Shown one piece after another: positions 18,418-30,621 of a stretch of DNA of 64,000 bases. The DNA comes from Collybia mongolica. Lineage: Eukaryota; Basidiomycota; Agaricomycetes; Agaricales; Clitocybaceae. The DNA lies in the NCBI GenBank assembly GCA_013420905.1, contig JAAXNY010000001.1:4588001-4652000 (forward strand). Reading direction: 5' to 3'. Positions within the stretch are counted from its first letter, which is position 1, and each line of letters opens with the position of its first letter. The notes beneath the pieces are model-generated. The model made no database searches. It saw only the letters and a program-made list of their open reading frames with translations, and was not told where the DNA came from. The position numbers were made by a program, and so were the translations under genes.

Positions 18418-21132
18418 GGTCGTTGCTGTTGAAGAGTTTAAATTGGGCCCCACTATCACAGGCAATCAATGTGTTATCGATTGGGTATACACGTGATGGC
18501 TTTGTTTCCACTCCCATCCGATTTTTTTTTCAACACCGTTGCCCTCCTGGTATATATTCAGTGAGCGAAGTTATACGATCCGATACAAACTCTCCTTGTT
18601 CCCTTAACATGCCGTCATTCCGCACAGAACAATCAGTTCCCCACTATCGTCAAAATCCCATGGATGGCGCGAACCGATGACAAGATTTGAACCACTGCCG
18701 CCTCCCGACGTGAAACGAAAGCCAATGTCACTAGAAGAGGCCCAACACAATTACACGCTACCCCACTTCGTAGAGATTTCACAGTGTGCCGAGCTTCCAG
18801 CCTGAAGCACAAAATACGGAGATGCTTGGATCACCAGTGCCTCTATCGCGTAACTACCCTTGCCAATGTACATAACCCACATATGACACTAGAATACCGC
18901 CAACCCAGTCACTAAGTTCTCCCCCACGCCACGCCCAGAAAGGCGTAACAGAGATGAGATCCAACCTGAAGTGACTCGGAATTCTTTGCGGGGGTGATGA
19001 GGCAGGTACTTCATTCAAAGAGTGATATGTTGTATAAAGTACAAATGCTGAAGGTATGAATATCAGTGGTCGGGTTCTATCAAATAGCCACAGCTTTTGT
19101 CCCTTCAGAAACTTTCTGATGATGCAAAAAAAAAATATTCATGCCCGAAATGAACATAACTGACCAAACGACCATCTCATCAGCTCTCGTCCTAGCCATC
19201 TGGACGATCATGAACCCAGAAGGTTTATGTCCAGATTATGCGGCCCATTTTCCTAGCGGAGGGTATGGATTCCACCCCAAATAAAGAGCTTGCTACGTCC
19301 GACTGGTAGGGAACGACAACGTGTTACCATTATACGGAACGATGATGCGAAGTTCAACACTAGTTGTGAGGGACAGTGGTTCTGACGTTGAGTGCATGCC
19401 ATCAAATTATCGCCCGGATTGGTACAAACGGTATTCCGATTCCTCTTCATCAGTGGCTACGAAGAACTCTAAAGGGTGGGACGAAGCGTCAATGAAAATT
19501 ATGAATGAGTGCGGCCGAGCGAGGTCATTGGTGAACGCTTCTTCTCGAATCCCGGGTCTCATGATACTCCATTACTTCGCTGTCTGCATGAAAGTGGAAA
19601 TCGAACACTGAGTTCGAATCCATCCGTTTGCACATTTTTTGATTGACAAGAAGTATTCGGAAATCACAGAAGGGTTTCAGTCCATATATGCAGCCCGTCT
19701 TGCCAATGGCCCCCAGCTAGGCTGAGAACGCACAATATTGGACTGGTAGGGAACAACGGTCTGAACATTAACAATCGGCGAGGGATAGTGCTCCTGATGC
19801 TGCTGAAGACATGTCGGTGATTTGCCACGTGGGATATAGACAATATTTTGGTTCATCTTTGTTGGTGGCTGTAGGAAATCTGGACGGTTTGGAAGATAGA
19901 TCAAGGCATATTGTGAAAGATTGACAATGGGTGGGGCCGTGCGTGTAGGTTCGTCTAGAGGACTGAAAATCTCGTTACGGTGCTTGAAGGTCTCGCCGCC
20001 TGCGAGGAAGTGGAGAAAAACTAGATCCCGACGGAATATCTGGGGCGCCACGCCGTCCGTATTGGAAACATAAGTAACCACGCCTGCTCGATCTTTGTGT
20101 AAAGACGCACAGGCCTCACGATGGCCTTTATATTTTCAGTTGTATCCTGCTAAAATGAACGAGCTTCTTGACAACTGGCACATAGCCTAAAGTTTTCGTT
20201 GTCCTCCACATTGTTACACTGGATAGATCGCATGACTACGAGTTAAAATTTGAGACGGGGGTACACACTGCTGCGGAAAAACACCGCTAGGCATACTCCC
20301 CATTGACACTGAACCTCGCCTTCGCAGTGAGACCCAAGCTCACAAATCTCTCTGAACTTGACCCAAATCCCGAAAAATTCCTGATCTTGGGGCAGCTTGG
20401 ACTCAACCGCAACAATGAAGCTTCAACATCATCCGCAAGACAGAGCGGTGTATGAGGTATGGCCGGAGAACTTCTGTTATGTAATAATGGCTGGAGGTTA
20501 TGTGAATATCCTTCCGGGGTTCGTTGGCTTATATGAGGGTAACGATGCCCTCGAGAGGCCCAATCGACGGCTGTTGCATAACTTGATTCAATATCACCTA
20601 CACCCCGAAAGTTCACACCAGTCACTACTCCCCCGAGAGTACCAAATGACCTACGGTTACTCAGTGTGTTATCTAACCCCCTGTCGTGGTACAGCTCGAA
20701 GAAATATTGGGTTCTGATACTTGTTAATGTCTTCAATATCCACTCATTCTTAAGTGTCCTAAAATTCGCCTCGGGAAAAGAACTACGACCTGCACGGTGA
20801 ACCATCAGTGTGGGGAATGGTGGGATATTAAGACCTATAGCGCGCTTATGCGATATATCCCTGACTATCCATACGAATCAGGATTCGAAGCATAGTCGCC
20901 GACCTCCAAAGCAGATGTGAACTTGGAGAAAACGGCACAACACAATTTAAATATGACACGCCGCATAAACCATTCAGTTTGATTCGAGGACGTTCCTGGT
21001 GTCAAGACTGAAGAAACAGTCGAGACCATGAAAACCAATCTTCACGAATTCCCATCAAAGCGGAAACAAAACCAAATATCGCCTAATGCACATGACGACT
21101 CTAAGCTTGATCCTCAATAGACGCCTGCTTTC
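18418..21132. other. Gene-poor stretch
   Basis: No recognised gene. Frames at 19677-20081 (- strand, begins at a non-ATG codon) and 20287-20805 (- strand) are the longest; only the second starts with ATG and is listed separately. Confidence 0.4.
20287..20805 (-). CDS. Doubtful hypothetical protein, 172 residues
   Basis: An uninterrupted frame with ATG at 20805. The product has no recognised domain, signal peptide or membrane segment, and its composition (Ser, Arg, Gly) is what random frames in GC-balanced DNA often give. A 106-codon frame overlaps it antisense (20397-20717). It is included only because it is the longest frame in a 2.7-kb gap. Confidence 0.15.
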   Translation of the reverse strand: MVHRAGRSSFPEANFRTLKNEWILKTLTSIRTQYFFELYHDRGLDNTLSNRRSFGTLGGVVTGVNFRGVGDIESSYATAVDWASRGHRYPHISQRTPEGYSHNLQPLLHNRSSPAIPHTPLCLADDVEASLLRLSPSCPKIRNFSGFGSSSERFVSLGLTAKARFSVNGEYA

Positions 21133-21933
21133 ATGTCGACTTTTACAGCAACAGCCCCTCAGCCTGGAACCGGTTCAAAGGACACTGCAGATGTGCAGAA
21201 AATCCATCTCTGACACGGCCAACGCGACACTAACTCCATCCCCCAGACTTCCCTGCTCCAACACCTCGACCTCTCCCAGCTCAACTGCCTGAACGAAGCC
21301 GCAGACCACACCCTAAAATCAATCCTAGAATCCAAGTCCCGAAACACATCCGACAATTACCTCCTCAGCGACGCGGACGAACAGCTCCTGCTAAATATTC
21401 CCGTCAGCTTTTTCGGCAGTTTTAGCTCCCCAGAGGCGCCGCGGTGCTGATTCGCGACTTTTTTTTTTGCAGTTCCATCAAACCGTCCGTGTCCGATCGA
21501 TCGTCATCCGCAGCTCGAATGAAGAGCAGGCACCACGCGAGGTGAAGATACTCACCAATCGGCCAAACGTGGGCTTTGGGGATGTTGAGGATGCTGAGGA
21601 ACCAGACGTCGCGCAGGTGTTGACCCTCTCTGAGAGCAATACCCGTGATGGAACCCCAGTTACGTTAAGATTTGTCCGCTTTCAGGCAGTGAATACTCTA
21701 CATGTGCGTATATCTCCTTATCACCTCTCTCTTTTTCTAATGAGCCATTATCTTCCAGATCTTTGTGGCGACTAATGGAGGAGCGGATGAGACTCGGATT
21801 GACGCGATTGATATTTTTGGGATCCCCGCGGAGTGAGTGCTTTCCAAGCAGAATACTACGGGCTCACTGCTTACGTCTCTTGAACAATAGAACCACAAAA
21901 GACCTCAGCGGACTTCGGAAACAGGACGATTGA
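21133..21933 (+). CDS. PITH-domain protein (187 residues, five exons)
   Basis: Exons 21133-21192, 21247-21402, 21473-21703, 21759-21832, 21891-21933; introns 54, 70, 55 and 58 nt; all phases close, giving 187 residues. After a short variable N-terminus comes a complete PITH domain: LLQHLDLSQLNCLNEA, ESKSRNTSDNYLLSDADEQLLLNIPF, VRVRSIVIRS, APREVKILTNRPN, LRFVRFQAVNTLHIFVATNG, and the closing TRIDAIDIFGIPAE. PITH is the proteasome-interacting domain of thioredoxin-like protein TXNL1; many fungi carry stand-alone PITH proteins. No thioredoxin domain is present. Inferred role: 26S-proteasome-associated cytosolic factor. Confidence 0.9.
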
Positions 21934-22448
21934 ATCCGGTGTTGGCTCGAGAATCGTTTTAGACACCCCCCCCCCCCCATACACATGCAAGGCCGGCGCG
22001 AAGATTGATTACGAAGGATACGAGTCAAGGAGAGGCTCCTCAGGCTGTAGATTTACCCTGTTTCCAAGTCATAAACTCACGAGCACGCATATAATCTGTA
22101 TTAACCTCACCATCAACCATTGAGATCTATCAGATATTCGTAACCTCTAGATTTACAAACGTACACGCACAGCCATCAATGGCAAATTCGAGTTCCACCT
22201 TTGGTATTATGGCTAATAGTTAAATCCATAAATACACGGCACATCACAACAACAATTAAAAAAAAGTCCCAGTTGTACAAACACAAAAACCGATCTATAT
22301 CACCTTGCCCGTTCTGGAGCAATAAGGGAACCCTGTATTCGATCCGCCCGGATTCCAGATATAATCCACTTGTTCTGTAGGGGCCACCCACACATGAATA
22401 TGTATGGACATATCCACAATTCAAGTCCCAGTCGTAGTGTTACACCCC

Positions 22449-23729
22449 TTATGCACTCTCAAAGTGCCTTCCCCGCTTAGGATCCGCCCGGCGCTTCTCC
22501 ACCGCCTTGCGCACCTTCCTCTCCGGGCGCACGACAATAATGGGCACGGGCGAGTGTGTCAAGCAATACTTGGAGACGCTGCCAATGCCCGTTCCACCTG
22601 TAAGAGATTTGCCTGTCAAGAACCCCCATCAACGGGTATAGGAGGGCAACGCCGGGGCAGGGCAGACTTACCTGCAAGCCCGAGGCCCATCATGGTGCGC
22701 TTCCCGCGGGTGCCGACGACGACGCTGTCTGGGCGGTAGAGCGCGATGAGGCGGTCGAGTGTGTCGGTGATGCGGCCCGGGATGTATTCGAGGATAATCG
22801 AGAGCTAGGTGGTGAGGTTGGAAAAGTAAGGGTTAGCAGGGCTTAGGAGGGAGAGTGTATAAACAAAGGCAGATGGGAATGGGGTGAGGGAGGGAGAGGG
22901 ACACTGACCTTGCGGTCGGAGTCGTATTCCACGCTCTTGGCTTGGATGGAGCGCATCAGCTCCCGAGCCTCGTCCCGGACGATGTTATGGTCCTTCTCTG
23001 CATTTGGGGAGTAGTCAGAATGGGGGAGGAGGTGGTACACCATGCTCCAAGAGACACACCTAAGACATCCTCATCAACGCCCCTACACACAATCAGCTCA
23101 TCCCCATCCTGCACGAGCGCCTCCAGCGCCCAATCCAGCGCCTCACGGCCACTCTCGTCCGGCGAGGCCGCACACAGGAACACGCGTGTCGAGCGCGTGC
23201 GGCGGTAGTGCTCCGACTTTACCTGCAGCGTGAACGAGAACATGCTCGCGGACTGGTTCTCGAACGTGTCGAAGGAGACCTTGCTCGTGTACCCCGGCGT
23301 CGGCGGCGCGGGCGGGGCGTGCGTCGGGTGCGCGTTTGGGGCGAGGAGGATTGAGTGGGTGGGCGCATGTGTGCCGTTGTGCGTGTGCGGGTGCGGGTGT
23401 GTGTGCGGGACGTGGATCGTGGGGGTCGGAGAGGGGCTCAGGAGCGTCGTGGGGCAGGGTGCCGGCGATGTCGACGATGAGGAGCCAGACGACGGTGAGG
23501 TGAAGAAGGGGTTCTTATCGGGGTACAGGCTGTTTCCTGCGTTCGTGCTAGTGTGGGGCGCCGACGGTGGCGACGAGCCCGGGGTTGGGAGAGGGATGCG
23601 GGTGATGAAGGGGGACGATGAGGGCGATATTTGGGGTGTGGATGGCCGTGAGCTGTGCTTCATTGCAGATCGCAGAGGACCTGGGGCGGCGGATGAGCGA
23701 TATTCATATTCGGGCAACGGAGTGGGCAT
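22449..23729 (-). CDS. Universal-stress-protein (USP) domain protein with long Pro/Ser/His-rich N-terminus
   Basis: Exons 23729-23060, 22997-22909, 22804-22672, 22597-22449; introns 62, 104 and 74 nt; 346 residues. The first ~180 residues are low complexity, Pro/Ser/Thr-rich with a His-rich patch (HVPHTHPHPHTHNGTHAPTH). The USP fold follows: RVFLCAASPDESGREALDWALEAL (strand 1 and helix 1), DELIVCRGV, IILEYIPGR, then the nucleotide-binding signature VVGTRGKR..GLGLAG..GSVSKYCLTHSPVPIIVVRP with its conserved G-x2-G and G-S. USP domains bind ATP or act as stress chaperones; this fusion layout is known in fungi. The basic tail (RKVRKAVEKRRADPKRGRH) may be a nuclear or acidic-partner signal. Confidence 0.9.
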
Positions 23730-24808
23730 CGTTGCGGGTTGGTCTGCGATATTTCGAGGAATGATGGCGACGACTTCTGGGAGGACCTAATTAAAACTCC
23801 GACAGGTGTGCTTAGAACTTCCAAGGGCATGCAAGGGCCGATAACTCTCCACATCACCACCACCTCAAGAGAACATTACCAACACTCATCTGAAGCATAG
23901 AGTTTCACATTCAGAAGCGCGAGGGTTAATAAATACATAACGTGAGCACGAGTAAACCTTCAAAGTTCAAGTTAATAATAACAAAAGTGTCAATGTTTAT
24001 TTAGACACGGAAATATCATCTTCAGATCGTCCACATACTATTCCGGAATACTAAAAGCAGTTGGAGGAAACCCCTGTTGGGACAGCGTTTGTGCAGGTTC
24101 GTGTTCGAAGGGGAAAGAAAGAAAAAAAAAGACGCCTATACGGGATAACTACCTGTCACCACAGAGCCTCCAAGCGGCCATGGCAATGAACCCGCCACAT
24201 ACACTCAGGTCCGGAGTTATTGCATCGGCGACTTTACGCGCCGTCGTTTTAATGAAAAACATGACTTATCATACCTGGGATTGGCGGTCGGCCGAAATTT
24301 ATTTCCGTACATGTCCCAGTGTTCGTCGCAATGATCTGTAAAGCTCTGGGTCGGGAGGTAGTAGTCAAGTGGAAAGCACCAGTTCCACACTGGTAGTATC
24401 TTGTCTTGGGACCACAACCCTTCATCACCGGCATAAATCCAGAGTGGGTGCCTTTTAGGACTCCGAGGATTCGAAAATCTGCTTGAAACGCGGATCATCA
24501 GATTTTTGGCCCACTTTGCTACTCTATTACCATAACTCGGAAAATCTTGGAGGGATGATGGATGTCGTGTATATTACGCTGAGAGTGTGACTGCAACAGG
24601 CACCGTCAATGTGGCTGACAGTCTGGAGGTGCATCGCCATATGATGGTCCACCCATCACCTTTGACAAAATTATCACTTTCAGTAACCGGATATATACCG
24701 GGTGCTCCTGTGCCTCAAGAAAGAGAGCATGCCCATAGATATAAACACCGTCGCACTTGAGCTGCATCCAACAACCCTCATCCGAGACGCAATCCACCAA
24801 TCCTAACA
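23730..24808. other. Intergenic between divergent USP and terpene synthase genes
   Basis: No gene supported. It presumably holds both promoters; ATATATAC near 24690 and ATATAAAC near 24738 are TATA-like sites upstream of the terpene synthase. Confidence 0.45.
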
Positions 24809-26179
24809 ATGGCTTTGACTTTACTACGTTCTCTGTGGCCTGCTCTGCTCTCGATCGCGACTTCGCCAGTTTCATTCGCGGACTCTCCTACATGTATGCA
24901 CACACTATGACTTCCACCTCCCTTACTAATCACACACCACCCATAGATGAAGAAATAGAACGCTCGATATACCGAGATTTTCTTAGGAAGATGGAATATC
25001 GCAAACCCGACCTCCAAGATGCGGAAAAATCTCTAGAAGAGGCTTTACTCTCCGAAATGTATAACCGAAAGTTGCAATGTCCGCAGCTCAAAAAGACAGT
25101 TCATCTGGCAGCACGCCTCGTAGATGTTCGTAGATCGTGCAATTTAGCCCATCAACGTCTTATTTACGAACCACCATAGCTAGCATACCCGGACTGCACA
25201 TTCGAAGAGCAAAAGATCATAGCCCTCGTCAACTGGTGAGACAAACTTCCATCTATATCTCCCCCGCACCTCTAACAACCCGATCTCCAGGTTTGTCATA
25301 TATCTAGACGATGTCGACAGCGAACCATGCGCCGCCTTCGTCCCCCGCCTCCTCCGGGGCCAAAAACAACTCAACCCAGTCCTCGACGCCTTCGCAGACG
25401 TCCTCAACTCCATTCACGACTACTACGACCCCCTCTCCGCCAACCAGATCGTGACGTCCATCCTCAACTTCATCAGCCTAACCCCCGTCGAGTCGCAGAT
25501 CGCCAAAGGAAGCTTCGTCGTGCCATCCCGATCGAGGCGATTCCCAGGCTTCCTTCGCGACCGCTCCGGCTTGGGTGTCCCGTTCGCGCTCTTCCCGTTC
25601 CCGAAATCGCGGGGGCTGGACACGGCGGCGTACCTGCGCGCGCTGCCCGATATGGACTTCTGGATATGTGCCGCTAATGATCTGCTATCGTGAGTATTCT
25701 ACTGATCCGCCCCTGATCGCGGCCGCCTCCCGCTAATCATGCATATATATAAAGGTACCACAAAGAGATGCTTGCTGGGGAGACGAATAACTACGTGACG
25801 AGTAGGGCGCTCGTGGAGGGGAAGACCCCGCTCCAAGTGCTGGCTGAGCTCGAACGCGAGTTGGAGGAGTCTCGTAATGTGATTTATGCGACCCTCGGTC
25901 CACACCCTGCCGCTGTCAGGGCATGGCGCGCTTTTGAGGTTGGCGGAGTGTGAGTGTGTTTTTGCCTCAGCGTCCATATAACTTCCGAGCTAACACGTGT
26001 ACTATCATAGTGCGTGGCATCTGGAGCAAAACCGATATAGGCTAAAAGACCTGGCATTGGATCAACACGTTGCCGTGAGGCGGTGGATTGCTCCTTTAAT
26101 CATTGATAGCATATACCCCGGGCCAGGGACGCTTGTTTACAGACTATTACTACCTGCCCTCGCCTTGATTAAACATTGA
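24809..26179 (+). CDS. Trichodiene-synthase-like (Tri5 family) sesquiterpene synthase
   Basis: Exons 24809-24893, 24947-25125, 25180-25235, 25291-25689, 25755-25949, 26011-26179; 360 residues, near the ~380 of Tri5. Metal-binding Asp motif YLDDVDSE (about residues 111-118), NSE triad N236-S240-E244 in NDLLSYHKE, and the downstream RY pair (R313-Y314) are present, so Mg-dependent farnesyl diphosphate ionisation is expected; the product cannot be told. The third acidic position of the Asp motif is shifted relative to classic DDxxD. A TAG at 25177 must lie in an intron; its donor is either GTTCGT at 25126 (chosen, keeps ARLVDLAYPD) or GTAGAT at 25120. The first 28 residues are hydrophobic (ALTLLRSLWPALLSIAT). 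No P450 or other pathway gene adjoins. Confidence 0.85.
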
Positions 26180-28449
26180 AATATATCATTAGAACTTTCT
26201 ACGTCATACAACATCAGCAAATCCTGATCAGTCTGGTGCCTAGTGTGACAGCACTGTGCAGAGACCTACAGTACCACAGAGTCCACAGTACACGTCCCTA
26301 TAGTGGCAGCTCTGTATGGTGACACAGATCTTCTGTGAATCACTGTGTAAGCTATCATTTTCACTGTGTATAACTGCACAGGACAGGGGGATTCCCTATA
26401 GAGCTTTCCAGTCATACCTATCCTCTGTATTGTTTTGGGTAATGCAATGAATTCAGGCAAGGAATGTTCAACATTAGAGGATCACACAGGTTCACAAAAT
26501 GAGGTGGCAATAAATATATTCACCAGCATGGGTATAAGCGTAAATATAAGCTGAAAATATATGGCAGATGGGAAGCATATGGTAGATTAAGGATGGGTTA
26601 CTAATTAGTTGAGAATGATGTCGAGATTCATGTCATCCAGGGTCAGCTTCCCTTTCTTCAATTGCATCCTGGAATAAACATGAGTCGGTTCAAGTACTAA
26701 GGATACATGAGCACTTGCCTTCCAACCCTGCCGACGCCCTCCAACATATCACCAAACCTCATACCATGATAACGATCCCCCCCAAGACCACCAATAAGAC
26801 CCATGACCACCCCGTGTATTTCTGCATATCCATCAGGCCATTAGTGCAATGTGGCAATCATACTGGGGTCGTCGAGGGATAGGGAGGTCCCTTGCTGCAT
26901 TGTTGTGCCATTGTTGGGGGTAGTTCCAAGTTTGGGGCCATAAGCATAAGTGTGATGTGGCAGGTGTACGAGGGTGGGTGAACATACCTGGTGGGTACTT
27001 CCTGACATGGGACAGGCAGTTAGCATGATGTGGCACTAGGGATGGCCAGAGATTGAGGGAGGTGGAGAGGGGGGCTGTTGTCCAGTCATTGTCAATGGTG
27101 ATGAAGGTGGGTGGTTGTTTGCACAAGCTACCTTCGAACAAAAGCACTAAGTATTTTGAAACTCAGCCTGAGAAACCCGCACACCACTCAAACGGGTGTG
27201 GGTTTCGACCATAATGCATGCACATACCCACCCAAATATGTACTTCTTGGAGCAGGCATGGAGAAGCAACAACACCATCAAGGGAGATGTGGTAGCATTG
27301 GCATGAGTACAAATGCTTGCAGGTTTAATCCCTTGGTTCGGCACAAAGGCCAATCCAAGATTGTTGAAGGAAACTACATCGGAATACAGTAACATATCCT
27401 TCCTGAATAAATACATAGATGAGGAGCTATTTTATGCATCTTATTAGTTCCCATTACAGTTTTTTTTATCAAGCTACTTGTTCAACAACATGGACTTAGT
27501 GGCTAATCTGACATGATCTGTATAGAAATAAGGGCTCCTTTATGATGATGTACAGGCCCGAAACATCCAAACAAAGCTGCACAGAGAAGGCCCAATCTGT
27601 ACAGGCCAAATGTACTCTATCCAACTCTGCACAGAACTGTGAAGTCAAAGTCCAGCTCTGCATAGCACTGTGAAGACACCAATGAATTTGAGAGACGCTG
27701 CGGTTCCTGTCGGCTATTTGTGGGAAAAATCAGGGTTTGCTGATGAAAGCAGGCGTCTATCAAAGGCGCCTCTCAGGCTTGGAAGAATACGCGGCTCACG
27801 TCTTTGTACGATTGAGCCCTTGGTTGTCTTTCCATCTCACCAACGTCAGAGTGGCTCGTTGCCCTGCGTTCCAAAGCTTTAGTTCGCATCAAGTACAAGT
27901 TATGTGCTATTGTATATCAGATGGTAAAGAACAAAGTACAAAACGAATGATAGGACGCGTCGCGTTCCCGTGGCCAGACTTTGGACTCATGTTTCCACTC
28001 GTGATTCGACACGTGCACCAGCACTCAAGTACTCAACTACCGATCTAACACTTGCATTTCTCTATATTCATCATACCTTATGCTTATCGTACTGCAGTCA
28101 CCTTCCCTCTAATTCCGAAATACATGCCCCGCCCACATATCGACTATGTATATATGCGTGCCAACCGACCTTCAATGCCTATCGAATTGTGAGAGTGAAG
28201 TGCGCGGCCTCACGGGCCGCAACGAAACATCCGGGAAGGGCGGCATCAAAGTTCGAATTTTTATCATCACGACCGTCGTTGGGATTCACATCCTTCATAA
28301 GCAAATGCGTCACAAAAGCTCCGAATTGCTCATATACATGATACTACGCCGCAGTGCGCGCAGTGAGGAATAATGCTAAAAGTGAAATTTTCCGTTTGTG
28401 TTTTGCATAATAAATTTCACTTCATCTATACTCTTCCACAGAATTGTCG
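26180..28449. other. Repeat-like, gene-free stretch
   Basis: No gene supported. Short related blocks built on CTCTGCACAG and ACTGTGAAG recur near 26245-26345 and 27570-27680 (two units 30 bp apart at 27622 and 27652), suggesting decayed repeat DNA. Confidence 0.4.
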
Positions 28450-30621
28450 ATGCTCAGACGATTTATCCTGGTGGAGATTCTTGCCTTTTCTTCCTTAGCT
28501 CTGGCGGGACCACTATCCATAAAACAATGCAGCATCCAATGGGTTAATTGCTCCTCAAATGTACCTCAACCCTTGCAAGGCATGGAACTACCGAGTACAC
28601 TCCCCTCTACACTCCACTGCGGGAAGGTCGACGTTCCAATGGACTACACCAAGCCTCCTGGTCCCGAGAACAAGATCACCCTTGGGTTCTCTATGTACCA
28701 CCCGGAAAAACCTATGGGTCTGATCAACTTGTACGTAATTGTTTATTCCGGGCATGCGATCTGATCACCTTTCCTAACTAATAACTATTTAGCAACCCCG
28801 GTAAATCTTCATCTGCTAAAAATATCGTCTCCATTTTCAAGCCCTGATCAGGTGGCCCAAATGCTGAAACTGCGTCGTTTGGTTGGGCGTTGGCCCTCAA
28901 CTTGACTCAGGCGGCCCCGCTGGCTGGGTTGGAGAGTTTCGACGTGTTAGGTTAGTGGGGAGGTGCCCTCATGAGACGTCGACGAGAATGCTGACCCTCC
29001 TTCTAGCGCTAGATACTAGAGGTACATTCCAGTCTAATGCCTTGAATTGCACTATTGGCGACTATGTCGTTCCACCTTCGTTGTAAGGGTCACTTTTACG
29101 AAGGATTCGATAACTTCTCAAACCGCTTCGCAGTCCTTCTAACGAGGCAGAATTTGTCACATATCAGGCGGCGGTAACCAAGTTCGCCAATTCCTGCAGT
29201 ACACAGACCAGCCCCAAGGGGATCCTGGCTCATCTGGGTACCAACGAGGTTATTCAGGACTGGGATAACTTACGAGCAGCACTTGGTTATGAGAAAATGA
29301 ACGCTCTCACGTGGTCGTAGTGCGTCTATACCCTACTTATCAACAAGGGGGAACTACCTACATCTGCGTAATAGCGGAACCTTCGGGGCAGCGCGTTACG
29401 CTGAAAAGTTCCCAAAGAATGTCGGCCGATTCGTCTTGGATGGGATTATCCCTCCTGGTTTGGTGACTTGACTCTTTTACTCGGTGAAACGGTTCACTTA
29501 CATAGGTTCTCGATATAGGATAATTTTGACCTTGTAGATCAACAACTTGTAGCCGTTAATCGTTTATTGCTCCGTGCAGATGCGTTTTGCATCAATGACG
29601 CGGCTTGCCCATTCCACACGGCAGGAAAGGGCAGTGTCCCACAGGTTTGATCTCTTGCATTGATACTTTTTTGTCTTTACGAAACGTTTACTTTCTAGGC
29701 GTTCAATACCGTCCTCAACCGCGCCCTTGCAGGCGAATATCCGAATATTACTTCTGATGATGTTCGAGCTATGGTATATTTGGCGTTCCTTTCAAGCACC
29801 CCGAACTTTACCGCCTTGAATGCTGTCCTTGCTGCTGCCCTCAACAATGACACAACTGGTCTCACCTACTCTGCTTTTGGCCCTATCTATACGTCGGCAT
29901 TTTTGCCTGTACTCCAGACCATCTGCCTCGATCAAAGTGAGTCCTTCAACAGTTCAACTTGGCAAATGACATCATTAAAACAAACCTGTCAGCTCTCCAG
30001 AACAATACCTTTGCTGGTTTTGATAGTCTGAGGCAGCGGGATTCTCAAAATGACACCGCACAGGTTCAGTATAGTCAGAGCCTCAGCTTGATTGTGAGAT
30101 CTCACGTTCCCGGGTATTCTATATGCTAAAAATACGTACGCCAGGCGTTATGCGGTGGATGGCCCTATAAAGCCAAATCTAATGTTGCGCTCAAGACAGA
30201 TATTCCCATGCTCCTCTTTACTTCAGATTTTGATCTCAAGTGAGTCGCCGCTACAACAGAAACTCATCTTGCCGAGACTCTTTAATCTAGCACGCCCACC
30301 GAGGCAGCGACTTTCGAATTCCAACAAGCGTCAAAGTCAACACTGGTAGTACGCCACGGAGACGCTCACACTACTTCCATCGGTAGGCCCCCCGAGCAAG
30401 GTTTGTTGGGTTTTATAACGGTCCCGTTAATGCCACCTTTCTTATTTTTAGTTCCTGGCCCCGCTCGTTCGGCCGCGTTTTCGTTCCTCACTACTGGCGT
30501 TTTCCCGGCTGCGACAAACCAGAGCCTCGCATCGATTCATCCTGCAGGCACGTTGAGGGATCCGATTTCAGACCCTTATTTAGTTCCCATTGGCCCTGAT
30601 ACAGTAATGGCAGAGGCGTAG
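28450..30621 (+). CDS. Secreted alpha/beta hydrolase, tripeptidyl-aminopeptidase (TAP) type, with one frameshift
   Basis: Eleven exons: 28450-28730, 28793-28800, 28852-28950, 29007-29082, 29134-29319, 29375-29462, 29519-29644, 29699-30093, 30145-30239, 30291-30382, 30452-30621. Signal peptide MLRRFILVEILAFSSLALAG, then FNPGGP (oxyanion region), DTRGTFQSN, nucleophile Ser in TWSYGTFGA (about residue 216), catalytic Asp near LLFTSDFD, and His in RHGDAHTTS; the TAP-like C-terminal domain closes the protein. Exon 2 is only 8 nt. Exon 8 is one base short: after FNSSTW (near 29971) the family frame resumes only if one base is added, so this allele is shifted or the assembly has an error there. The correct length would be about 538 residues. 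Role: extracellular exopeptidase or related hydrolase. Confidence 0.8.

Noticed and set aside
18640..18760. tRNA-like GGTTCAAATC on the - strand
   Set aside because: The T-stem does not pair and no D or anticodon arm is found.
19580..19660. tRNA-like B box GTTCGAATCC
   Set aside because: No A box at the right distance and no cloverleaf can be drawn.
19677..20081. 134-codon frame on the - strand
   Set aside because: The frame opens with GTG, not ATG; the first ATG is well inside and no domain is seen.
18418..21132. Gasdermin-like partner gene for the CHAT protease
   Set aside because: None of the frames near the CHAT gene shows gasdermin features; no evidence of a paired system.
24809..28449. 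Terpene biosynthetic gene cluster
   Set aside because: No P450, oxidoreductase, transporter or regulator lies next to the synthase; the neighbouring USP and hydrolase genes do not fit such a cluster.
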